A stretch of 12,086 nucleotides of DNA from an uncultured Alphaproteobacteria bacterium (lineage in GTDB: Bacteria; Pseudomonadota; Alphaproteobacteria; Sphingomonadales; Sphingomonadaceae), in NCBI GenBank assembly GCA_903939555.1, contig CAJAHV010000011.1, positions 1 to 12,086 on the forward strand. Direction: 5' to 3'. Below, piece by piece: positions 6,281 to 12,086 of the stretch. The notes under the pieces were generated by a model, which saw only the letters and a list, made by a program, of their open reading frames with translations, was not told where the DNA came from and did no database searches. Numbering within the stretch: the stretch's first letter is position 1; every line of letters starts with the position of its first letter. The position numbers were made by a program, and so were the translations under genes.

Positions 6281-6398
6281 CTGGGGCCTTGGGCCCCAGA
6301 CCCCATTTTGTCGGGTTGCTGCTCACGCGTGGTCGCTGTTGCTGACGAGCGAAAAACGGTTCGGGTTTGGGGCCTGCGGGCCCAACCGCCGGAGGCAA
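6269..6398. repeat. Large imperfect inverted repeat (two facing copies B and C of the palindromic element)
   Basis: The left arm (6269-6305) runs CGCCTCCGGCGG, then the perfect hairpin CTGGGGCC TTG GGCCCCAG (6281-6299), then ACCCC. The right arm (6363-6398) is its reverse complement with changes: GGGTTTGGGGCC TGCG GGCCCAA, CCGCCGGAGGC. The spacer also has partial mirror symmetry (ATTTTGTCG... against ...CGAGCGAAAAA) around ACGCGT (6325-6330). Each arm is another copy of the element seen at 3645-3670. It may be a REP-pair or MITE-like unit; I see no clear target duplication. Confidence 0.65.
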
Positions 6399-6420
6399 AC
6401 CAGTCGCCGCCGCAGGCGCT

Positions 6421-7890
6421 TCATCCGCCAAGCTGTTCGCGCACCACCCGGCGCAGCAACTTGCCCGTCTCGTTGTACGGCAGCGCATCGACGAAGCGGA
6501 CCAACTGCGGCACCCGGCTCGACCGCAATCTGGCGCGCACCAGCGCCTGCAACGCCTCGGCGCTCACCGCACTGCCGGCGCACAGCACCACGGCCGCGCC
6601 AACGCCTTCGCCCCATTGCTCGTCGGGCACTGCCACTACCGCCACGTCGCGCACATCGGGGTGTTCGGCCAGCACCGCCTCGATCTCGCCGGGCGAGATA
6701 TTCTCGCCGCCGCGCACGATCACATCATCGGCACGGCCATCGAGGAACAGATAGCCCGCGTCATCGAGCCAACCGCGATCGCGCGTCGCGAACCAGCCGT
6801 CGCCATCGAGCAGGCTGCCCAGCCCATGATATTCGCCCGCCACCTGATCGCCGCGCACGAACACCAGCCCGGCCGCCCCCGCCGGCAGCGGCACGCCGGC
6901 CTCGTCGCGGATGGCGATTTCCACCGTCGGCAAGGCGCGCCCGACCGAGCCGAGCCGCGCCCGCAGCGCCGGATCACTCGCCGCGCATGCCGCGCGATGG
7001 TCATCGGGGTCGAGCAACGCGATGGTGCTGCTGGTTTCGGTCAGGCCATAGGCGTTGGTGAAATCGACCTGCGGCAGCAGCGCCATGGCGCGCTCGACAA
7101 TGGCCGGCGGCATGCGGCCACCGCCATAGGCCAGCGCCCGCAGCGCCGGCAGATCGGGGCGCGTGTCGCCGAGATGCTCGACAATGCGTTGCAGCATGGT
7201 CGGCACCAGAAAGCCGTTGGAGACGCGATGCCGCGCCGCCAGCGCCAGCCAGTCGGCCGGGTCGAACGCCGGCAATTGCACCATGCGCCGCCCGGCATAG
7301 ACCGAGCTCAGCACCGCCGAAATGCCGGCGACATGATAGGGCGGCACCGTGACGATGCTGGCATCGTCTGCCTCGGCACCCATGAAATCGACACTGCCCA
7401 GGATGTACGACATGAGGTTGTCGTGGCGCAAAATCGCCGCCTTGGGGGCGCCCGTCGTGCCGCTGGTGAACAGTTCGACGGCGATGCCGCGCTCGTCATC
7501 GGGCGCATCCCCGGCCAGTTCCGCCCCGGCGGCGAGCAGTTCGGCCGGGGTGATGCCGGCCACCGCGCCCGCGCCGGCCACCGTATCGCTGACCAGCAGG
7601 GCGCCCGGAATGCGCGCCAGCAGCGCCGCGATCTCGGTATCGGTCAGCCGGTAGTTGACCGGCACATAGGGCACGCCGGCAAGCGCCGCACCGAACAGCG
7701 CCACCGGCGCTGCCGGGCCGTTGACCGCGAGATAGGCCAGCCGTGTCGCCCCTGCCGCGCGCACCCGCGCCGCCGCCCGCCGCGCCGCAACCAGCAGTTC
7801 GGCATAGGTCAGGTCATGCTCGCCATGGCTGATGGCGACGCGGTCGCCCATCGCATCGGCGGCCATTTCGAGCAGGGTGAACAGGTTCAT
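6421..7890 (-). CDS. AMP-forming acyl-CoA synthetase (fatty acid/aromatic acid-CoA ligase)
   Basis: This 489-residue enzyme belongs to the adenylate-forming superfamily and would join a carboxylic acid to CoA using ATP in two steps. The phosphate loop TSGTTGAPK is at 142-150, the substrate/adenine motif YGLTETS at 281-287, the ribose-binding TRDRGW with Asp371 next, then the hinge and core motif GRADDVIVRGGENISPGE (385-402). The C-terminal catalytic lysine is Lys477 in NETGKLLRR. Everything needed is present and the length is normal for short ligases. The ATG at 7890 starts the first conserved helix (MNLFTLLEMAADAM), lies 4 nt after the stop of the 103-residue gene, and has only a weak ribosome site, so coupling is likely. 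It probably activates the entry acid of the pathway; chain or ring type of substrate is not readable here. Confidence 0.93.
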   Translation of the reverse strand: MNLFTLLEMAADAMGDRVAISHGEHDLTYAELLVAARRAAARVRAAGATRLAYLAVNGPAAPVALFGAALAGVPYVPVNYRLTDTEIAALLARIPGALLVSDTVAGAGAVAGITPAELLAAGAELAGDAPDDERGIAVELFTSGTTGAPKAAILRHDNLMSYILGSVDFMGAEADDASIVTVPPYHVAGISAVLSSVYAGRRMVQLPAFDPADWLALAARHRVSNGFLVPTMLQRIVEHLGDTRPDLPALRALAYGGGRMPPAIVERAMALLPQVDFTNAYGLTETSSTIALLDPDDHRAACAASDPALRARLGSVGRALPTVEIAIRDEAGVPLPAGAAGLVFVRGDQVAGEYHGLGSLLDGDGWFATRDRGWLDDAGYLFLDGRADDVIVRGGENISPGEIEAVLAEHPDVRDVAVVAVPDEQWGEGVGAAVVLCAGSAVSAEALQALVRARLRSSRVPQLVRFVDALPYNETGKLLRRVVREQLGG

Positions 7891-7894
7891 GCGC

Positions 7895-8206
7895 TCAGTC
7901 CGACGATGGCAGGGCCTTGGCCGCCTTGATGCCCAGCGCCGTGCCATCGACGCTGATCGTGCCGGCGCCGCCTTTTGTGCACAGGAATTCCATGGTTTCG
8001 GCCTCGTCGGTATAGCGCTTGCCGGTCTGGATGCCGCCCGAAAGCGCCGGATCGATGGCGGTCTTGTCGCCCACCGCGCTCGCCAGCACCACCGGGGCGC
8101 CGCCGATGCGCAGATCGACCGGCACTGCGGGCACGCGCAGCACCAGGATCTGGCCGTCGCACACCGTGCTGACCAGCTTGGCACCCGCTTTATACTGCAC
8201 GCTCAT
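7895..8206 (-). CDS. Small protein of unknown function (103 aa), coupled between hydrolase and acyl-CoA synthetase
   Basis: I do not recognise a named domain. The 103-residue product starts MSVQYKAGAKLVSTVCDG and ends KAAKALPSSD. It has no signal peptide or membrane segment and alternates short hydrophobic stretches (ILVLRVPAVPVDL, APVVLASAV) with glycine turns (GGAGTISVDG), which suggests a small beta-rich fold. Cys16 and Cys76 are its only cysteines. It is a real gene by context: its ATG overlaps the hydrolase stop as ATGA (8203-8206), a good GGAGA site lies upstream (about 8218-8214), and the synthetase begins 4 nt after its stop. I have the impression that similar small proteins sit next to acyl-CoA synthetases in other actinobacterial and sphingomonad catabolic clusters, but cannot verify that here. 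An accessory role to the ligase or the hydrolase is only a guess. Confidence 0.82.
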   Translation of the reverse strand: MSVQYKAGAKLVSTVCDGQILVLRVPAVPVDLRIGGAPVVLASAVGDKTAIDPALSGGIQTGKRYTDEAETMEFLCTKGGAGTISVDGTALGIKAAKALPSSD

Positions 8207-9075
8207 TCATCGTTCTCCGCATGGGTTGCCAGCCAATCGGCCAGCCGCTGATAAAGCCGGGGGGCGCCCGGCGAAACAAAGACATGGTGCCCCGAAGCCT
8301 TGACGACATGCAATGCCAGGTCGGCGCAGGCGCTGGCCGCGGCGGGCAGCAAATGCGGTGGCCCGGTCATGTCGCGGTCGCCCGCCGCCATGAACACCGG
8401 CACGGTCACCCGCGCCATTTCGGCCGCAACATTGCCGGGCGCCATCGCCTGCATGGCAATCACGGTGACGACATGGTCATGCACCCGGCGCATCGCATCG
8501 GCCGCCGGGGTCTGGCGCGGATCGGGCAGCGGCGGCAGATAGGGCGCGCCGAACTGGTCGGCGGCAATCGCGGCCAAACCGGCCTGCAAGGCGGCGGTGT
8601 CGGCCGCCCGTTCGGCGATCCCGGGCTTGAAATACTGCGGCAGGCCGTTGGTACCGAAGCAGAGCAGCACCAGCGCGCCAAAATCGGCGAACAGGTCGTG
8701 CTGCACCACCGCCAGCATTGCCCCGGCGCTATGCCCGAGCCCGACCACCGCCAGCCCGGGGAAATCACCGCGCACCCGCTCCAGCACGGCGTGCAGCGCT
8801 GCGGCCATCACCGCCGCCGACAGGGCATAGCCATCGTCGGGCCGGGTCGATTGCCCGACACCGGGCGGATCGACCAGCACCACGACATGCCCGGCCGCGA
8901 CCATCGCGGCGGCAAAATCGAACCCCGGCATGGCGAAATAGCCCCGGTTGACGCCGCCACCCGGGAGGCAGAACAACAGCCGGCTGGCCGGCGACAGCGC
9001 CGCCGGGGCCAGCACGTCAAAGGCAATCTCGCCGGCAAAGGCGCTGCCGACCGAGACCGTGAGGCGCTGGCTCAC
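8203..9075 (-). CDS. Alpha/beta-hydrolase fold enzyme
   Basis: This 290-residue cytoplasmic protein has an alpha/beta-hydrolase fold and should cleave an ester, thioester or similar bond. An oxyanion-type loop (LPGGGVNRGYF, 37-47) is followed by the VVLVDPPGVGQS strand-turn (65-76). The nucleophile elbow is GHSAG with Ser116. The acid is Asp233 or Asp235 (MAAGDRDMTGPP), and the base is His263 or His264 (ASGHHVFVSPG). A cap region lies at about 140-215. I chose the GTG at 9075, which overlaps the thiolase stop as GTGA. An ATG 33 nt upstream would add only arginine-rich residues read in the wrong frame of the thiolase gene. The gene is coupled at both ends, so its activity should belong to the same pathway, perhaps as a thioesterase or lactone/ester hydrolase. 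Substrate unknown. Confidence 0.86.
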   Translation of the reverse strand: MSQRLTVSVGSAFAGEIAFDVLAPAALSPASRLLFCLPGGGVNRGYFAMPGFDFAAAMVAAGHVVVLVDPPGVGQSTRPDDGYALSAAVMAAALHAVLERVRGDFPGLAVVGLGHSAGAMLAVVQHDLFADFGALVLLCFGTNGLPQYFKPGIAERAADTAALQAGLAAIAADQFGAPYLPPLPDPRQTPAADAMRRVHDHVVTVIAMQAMAPGNVAAEMARVTVPVFMAAGDRDMTGPPHLLPAAASACADLALHVVKASGHHVFVSPGAPRLYQRLADWLATHAENDE

Positions 9076-10229
9076 CGCCCGATGATCGCGCCGGCGACGC
9101 CCGAGCACATGAACACCGTCTCGACATGCTTCACCTGGTTCGCCGCCGTGCCGCGCAACTGGCGGACGCCTTCGGTGATGTTGTTCATGCCATGGATATA
9201 GGCCTCGCCGATCAGCCCGCCATTGGGGCTGAGCGGCGATTTGCCATCAAGGTTCATATGGCCGTCGGCGATGTAATGCTTGCCTTCACCGGGCTTGCAA
9301 TAGCCAAAGGCTTCGAGCTGGCGCAGCACCTGCGGGGTGAAATTGTCATAGATCATCGCGACATTGGTCTCGTGCGGCGCCAGCCCGGCCGCTGCGGTCA
9401 GCCGTTCCTTGACCCGCACGCTGTTGGCCAGTTCGGCGAGATCGCCTTCGTAAAAGTCCGAAATGATCTCATGGTTGAACAAAAAAGCATATTCGGCCCC
9501 GAGCAGCCGCGCCGGCACCTGACGAAGGTCGCGCGCCCGGTCGCGCCGCGTCACGATGATCGCCACGCCGCCATCCGATTCCTGGCAGCAATCGAGCAAT
9601 TTGAGATGCGGCGGCACGATCCAGCGCGACTTTTGATGGTCCTCGAGCGTGATCGGCTGGCCATAGAACCATGCCGCCGGGTTGGTCGCGGCATTCTGGC
9701 GGAACAGCACGGAGATGCGCCCAAGGTCTTCCGAGGTGACGCCATAGCGTTCAAGATAGGGCGTCGCCGACAAAGCCTCCCACGCCGCCGGGGTCTGCGC
9801 CCCAAAGGGCATGCACCATTCCATGAAGGTGCTGCTCAGCCCCTTGGGATTGACCGCAGTATGCGGCTGGCCAAAGCGATATTGCGAGCGCTCGTTCATC
9901 GCCCGCCAGATCACCATGACATCGCACAGGCCCGATTCGACCGCCTTTTTGGCATGGACCAGTGTCGTGACCGATCCGGCACCGCCCTGCGGGGTGCGCA
10001 TCGAATATTTCATCTCGGGCGTGCCGAGGTTGCGCATCAGGTCGACCTCGTCGCTGTTGTCGAGATCAAAGGTCATCGCGCCGTCAATGTCCTTCGGCGA
10101 CAGGCCGGCGTCTTCGCACGCCGCCAATATCGCTTCGGCGCATAATTGCTGTTCCGACCGGCCCGAGGCCCGCGAGAATTCGGTTTGGCCGATGCCAACG
10201 ATACAGGCTTCGTTACCGGGATTGGCCAT
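9072..10229 (-). CDS. Ltp2-like thiolase-fold protein (SCP-x/lipid-transfer type), probable acyl-CoA retro-aldolase
   Basis: The 385-residue protein has a thiolase fold (ACIVGIGQTEFSRASGR at the start). At the usual nucleophile position it reads GGAGS (82-86) without cysteine, and the usual GHPxGATG histidine motif is replaced by GGLIGEAYIHGMN (337-349). Those changes, and tyrosines in YDNFT (Tyr294) and EAYIHG (Tyr344), match Ltp2, the steroid side-chain aldolase of mycobacteria. As I recall, Tyr294 and Tyr344 are the proposed catalytic residues there. Such enzymes cleave a beta-hydroxyacyl-CoA in a retro-aldol step and need a DUF35 partner, which is encoded immediately upstream. The ATG at 10229 shares one base with the DUF35 stop (TGATG) and has a strong GGAGGA site (about 10244-10239). 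A normal biosynthetic thiolase is unlikely; a non-steroid branched acyl substrate is quite possible. Confidence 0.85.
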   Translation of the reverse strand: MANPGNEACIVGIGQTEFSRASGRSEQQLCAEAILAACEDAGLSPKDIDGAMTFDLDNSDEVDLMRNLGTPEMKYSMRTPQGGAGSVTTLVHAKKAVESGLCDVMVIWRAMNERSQYRFGQPHTAVNPKGLSSTFMEWCMPFGAQTPAAWEALSATPYLERYGVTSEDLGRISVLFRQNAATNPAAWFYGQPITLEDHQKSRWIVPPHLKLLDCCQESDGGVAIIVTRRDRARDLRQVPARLLGAEYAFLFNHEIISDFYEGDLAELANSVRVKERLTAAAGLAPHETNVAMIYDNFTPQVLRQLEAFGYCKPGEGKHYIADGHMNLDGKSPLSPNGGLIGEAYIHGMNNITEGVRQLRGTAANQVKHVETVFMCSGVAGAIIGR

Positions 10230-10654
10230 CAGATTTCCTCCGCCGGCACGAAAATCGGCACCTGGTGGCCGCCCTTGGTGCGCGCGAATGCCACTTCGAC
10301 CTTGAGGCCATTCTTCATCTGGCGCGGGTCGATGCCCTCGACATTGCTGACAAAGCGCAGGCCCTCCTCGGTTTCGACGAGCACGACGATCGGCGGCGCA
10401 TCGAAGCCATGCGCCGGCGGATGCACCGGCATGATCCAGCTCATCACCGTGCCGCGCCCCGACAGGTCATGGGCGTGTTTTTCTTTCGACAGGCATTTGG
10501 GACAGACCGGCCGCGGCGGGTGCCACAGCGTGGCGCAACCACCGCATTGCTGCGCGACGAAACGGCCTTCGTCGGCGGCGGCCCAGAAGAACGCCGTATC
10601 GATGGTCAGCACCGGATCGGGGCGGTGCGGGTTGGCGGACGAGATGCGGGTCAT
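10229..10654 (-). CDS. DUF35 zinc-ribbon/OB-fold partner protein of the thiolase
   Basis: This 141-residue protein is a classic DUF35 member: a rubredoxin-like zinc ribbon followed by an OB fold. The ribbon has four cysteines, Cys37 and Cys40 (QQCGGC) and Cys51 and Cys54 (VCPKC). The OB part (about 65-130) includes GRGTVMSWIMPVHPP and PPIVVLVETEEGLRF. In steroid degraders the DUF35 part of ChsH2 binds Ltp2 and is needed for its aldolase activity; other DUF35 proteins pair with thiolases or HMG-CoA synthase. The direct TGATG junction to the thiolase-fold gene makes the same pairing very likely here. No MaoC hydratase domain is fused, unlike mycobacterial ChsH2, so a separate hydratase such as the crotonase at 1992-2966 would be needed. 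The ATG at 10654 follows the CoA-transferase stop by 10 nt. Confidence 0.9.
   Translation of the reverse strand: MTRISSANPHRPDPVLTIDTAFFWAAADEGRFVAQQCGGCATLWHPPRPVCPKCLSKEKHAHDLSGRGTVMSWIMPVHPPAHGFDAPPIVVLVETEEGLRFVSNVEGIDPRQMKNGLKVEVAFARTKGGHQVPIFVPAEEI
10239..10244 (-). promoter_or_regulatory. Strong ribosome binding site for the Ltp2-like gene
   Basis: GGAGGA on the minus strand, inside the end of the DUF35 gene, lies 9 nt before the ATG at 10229. It is the best Shine-Dalgarno match in the minus-strand run and suggests the thiolase-fold protein is made at a high level relative to its neighbours. Confidence 0.6.
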
Positions 10655-10664
10655 GGGGCCTGCC

Positions 10665-12086
10665 TTACTGCCACGGCGATTTCAGTGTCTGCTGCGATTT
10701 GCGCGGCGGTTCGGACATGACCGCGCCCTCACCCGCCAGCGCATCGATGCCCGCCTCGTCAAAGCCGAGTTCGCGCAGCAATTCATCGGTCGAATCGCCA
10801 ACCAGCAGCGGCGGCCGCTGGATGACGCCGGGCGTGGCCGACAGATCATAGGTCAGCCCGATCTGTTCGAGCTTGCCGACATAGGGATGCTGATATTCCG
10901 CCGTCCAGCCCTTGGCCTTGAAGGCGGCATTGTCGAACAATCGCAATGACGCCTGCGGGTCCGAAAGCTCCGCCGGCACGCCCGCCGCCGCCAGCGCCGC
11001 CAGCGCCGCCGCCACGCACTGCCCGGCGAAATACGATTCCGCATCACCCGCCAGCACATCGCCCGCCAGCGCATCAAACGCCGCCTGTTGCGCGTCGGTC
11101 ACCGCCGCCACCTGCAGCCAGCCATCCTGCGCCGCATACAGCCGGTAGTGCCGCGAATAGCCGGTCTGCTGCTTGTCGAGATGCGGGCGCGCCACCGCCC
11201 CGCCATCGGGCCGCGCTACGGCATAACTGGTGTTCAAAAGACAGGCATTGACGATCGAGGTATCGACGAACTGGCCCTTGCCGGTGCGGTCGCGCTCGGT
11301 CAGCGCGTTCATGATGCCGATGGCCGACAGAAAGCCGTTGCCGGTGTCGCCCAGCGAGGTCAGGCTCCACAACGGCTTGCCACCGGCTGCAATCGCACCA
11401 TCCTCGTGCTGGATGCCGGCGAGGCAGGCGCCGGTCTGGTCATTGCCCGGCAGGCCCATGCGCGGGCCTTTTTCAAAGCCGCGCGTGTGGCAATAGATCA
11501 GCCGTGGGAATTCCTTGGCCAGCGTTTCATAGTCGATCCCCAGCCGCACTGCCGCGTCATAGCGCATGTTGTGCTGTACCACATCGGCGGTGGCGATGAG
11601 CTGCTTGAGTACCGCCATCGCCTTGGGGTTCTTGAGCATCAGCGCGATGCTGCGCTTGCCGCGATTGGCGATGTAGGCGATGTGCGTCGCGTGCCAATAT
11701 TTGTCCCATAAGGTATTGATCTTGATGACATCGGCGCCAAGATCGGCGAGCAACTGGCAGCCGAACGGCCCGGCGATGGCGAGGCCCAGATCGAGGACGC
11801 GGATGCCCTTCAACGGCGCGTCGCCATTCCCTACCGGCGCAACCTTGGCCACCGGCTCCGGCAGAGCCTCCGCATTTGTATTGCGCTCCGGCTGAGCCTC
11901 CGCGTTTTTATTGAGCTCCGGCAGAGCCTCCGCTTCGGCCCTGACCGCCGCCGTGTCCGCCCCGCGCGCGTGCGCTGGCCCCGGCACCTGCGTCGGGTTC
12001 GCCGACAGCCGGTAGGTGATGCCGACCTGGTTGATCGCGCCGAGTTCGGGATCGACAAGCGTTGTCACGCAGTCGTCAGCGATGAG
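10665..12086 (-). CDS. Two-module family III CoA-transferase (CaiB/BaiF), 5' part outside the window
   Basis: The frame is open to the window edge, so this gene is partial: 473 residues are visible. Residues 1-43 (LIADDCVTTLVDPELGAINQ...) are the tail of a first CoA-transferase module. They match the tail of the second module at about 400-432 (HPYVGKLEQIGLTYDLSATP), which shows an internal duplication. A repetitive linker follows (about 50-80), then a full second module: LKGIRVLDLGLAIAGPFGCQ (92-111), GADVIKI, NRGKRSIAL (141-149), and catalytic Asp247 in SLGDTGNG, with GKGQFVDTS at 269-277. It would load CoA onto a pathway acid. A GTG at 12068 could be mistaken for the start, but sequence upstream of it is still transferase-like. 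It is the first visible gene of the minus-strand run and sits 10 nt before the DUF35 gene. Confidence 0.88.
   Translation of the reverse strand, partial: LIADDCVTTLVDPELGAINQVGITYRLSANPTQVPGPAHARGADTAAVRAEAEALPELNKNAEAQPERNTNAEALPEPVAKVAPVGNGDAPLKGIRVLDLGLAIAGPFGCQLLADLGADVIKINTLWDKYWHATHIAYIANRGKRSIALMLKNPKAMAVLKQLIATADVVQHNMRYDAAVRLGIDYETLAKEFPRLIYCHTRGFEKGPRMGLPGNDQTGACLAGIQHEDGAIAAGGKPLWSLTSLGDTGNGFLSAIGIMNALTERDRTGKGQFVDTSIVNACLLNTSYAVARPDGGAVARPHLDKQQTGYSRHYRLYAAQDGWLQVAAVTDAQQAAFDALAGDVLAGDAESYFAGQCVAAALAALAAAGVPAELSDPQASLRLFDNAAFKAKGWTAEYQHPYVGKLEQIGLTYDLSATPGVIQRPPLLVGDSTDELLRELGFDEAGIDALAGEGAVMSEPPRKSQQTLKSPWQ
11855..11938. repeat. 30-bp tandem repeat in the CoA-transferase inter-module linker
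   Basis: Three units begin at 11855, 11885 and 11915 on the plus strand, each opening GCTCCGGC(A/T)GAGCCTCCGC. Read on the minus strand they encode a 10-residue repeat (AEALPELNKN, AEAQPERNTN, AEALPEPVAK). Thirty bases keeps the frame. The first plus-strand unit (third in coding order) contains the short palindrome GGCTCTGCCGGAGCC. The AT-rich part of each unit (TTTGTATT, TTTTTATT) differs from the surrounding GC-rich code, and the CCGGAG/GGAGGC cores recall the 21-bp repeat at 6227-6280. Confidence 0.85.

Larger units (their letters stand above)
6129..6420. other. Repeat-filled gap between acyl-CoA synthetase and CoA-transferase
   Basis: These 292 bases separate two minus-strand genes that otherwise belong to one closely packed run. 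They hold a 21-bp tandem repeat and a large imperfect palindrome, listed separately. An open frame crosses the gap, but its product is low-complexity (GGEKMPA units) and then unlike any protein I recognise, so I treat it as non-coding. The minus-strand hairpin 6385-6367 followed by TTTTT about 10 nt later could weakly end transcription after the synthetase gene. If the gap holds a promoter for the last two genes, I cannot point to it. Confidence 0.5.

Noticed and set aside
6282..6298. Rho-independent terminator at the perfect hairpin of copy B
   Set aside because: For minus-strand transcripts the T-runs lie on the wrong strand (the plus strand has the TTTTTT), so the hairpin alone does not qualify.
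6129..6488. N-terminal extension of the CoA-transferase up to 501 residues
   Set aside because: The added part overlaps the end of the synthetase gene, runs through the palindrome and the 21-bp repeat, and shows no family resemblance. I start the gene at the first family-like residues.
6367..7929. 520-codon plus-strand open frame opposite the acyl-CoA synthetase
   Set aside because: It is the antisense shadow of a gene with all adenylate-forming motifs, and its own product is low-complexity Arg/His/Gln-rich sequence.
8221..9201. 326-codon plus-strand open frame opposite the alpha/beta hydrolase
   Set aside because: Antisense shadow with the same Arg/His/Gln-rich composition; the minus strand has a clear catalytic triad.
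12066..12068. GTG as the true start of the terminal CoA-transferase
   Set aside because: The codons before it (LIADDC) continue a module tail that is homologous to the end of the second module, and no stop intervenes, so the gene extends beyond the window.

Overview
The window is GC-rich (roughly two thirds G+C) and densely coded. It looks like an alphaproteobacterial, probably sphingomonad, chromosome segment given over to acyl-CoA catabolism. The lineage guess rests on composition, protein style and GGGTYTGGGGCC-type intergenic palindromes; no marker gene fixes it.

Layout. Bases 1-129 are an AT-richer non-coding edge. An extradiol-type VOC dioxygenase (130-1020, minus strand) diverges from a plus-strand pair made of an SDR dehydrogenase (1238-2005) and an unusual enoyl-CoA hydratase (1992-2966). 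A stand-alone BLUF blue-light sensor follows (3091-3564, plus). The rest, 12086 down to 3685, is minus strand. In transcription order it holds the end of a two-module family III CoA-transferase (cut by the window edge), a DUF35 zinc-ribbon/OB protein, an Ltp2-like thiolase-fold protein, an alpha/beta hydrolase, a 103-residue unknown, an acyl-CoA synthetase, a repeat-filled gap of about 290 bp, a second CoA-transferase with rearranged modules, and a metal-dependent amidohydrolase. Most junctions overlap by 1-14 nt or are separated by 4-10 nt, so translation is probably coupled.

How the genes may work together (inference). The synthetase and the CoA-transferases would make acyl-CoAs. The crotonase-fold protein and the SDR would hydrate and oxidise or reduce them. 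The DUF35/thiolase pair has the hallmarks of the steroid side-chain retro-aldolase Ltp2 and its DUF35 partner: no cysteine at the usual thiolase position, and tyrosines in YDNF and EAYIHG contexts. It could shorten a beta-hydroxyacyl-CoA. The dioxygenase, hydrolase and amidohydrolase would act on ring or ester/amide parts. The substrate cannot be read from the sequence; a steroid, terpenoid or alkyl-aromatic acid is plausible.

The most unusual points are two enzymes whose conserved blocks appear in permuted order (the crotonase at 1992-2966 and the CoA-transferase at 4983-6128), the Ltp2-like pair coupled to a small unknown protein, a roughly 130-bp imperfect palindrome beside a 21-bp tandem repeat, and a 30-bp tandem repeat kept in frame inside a CoA-transferase linker.
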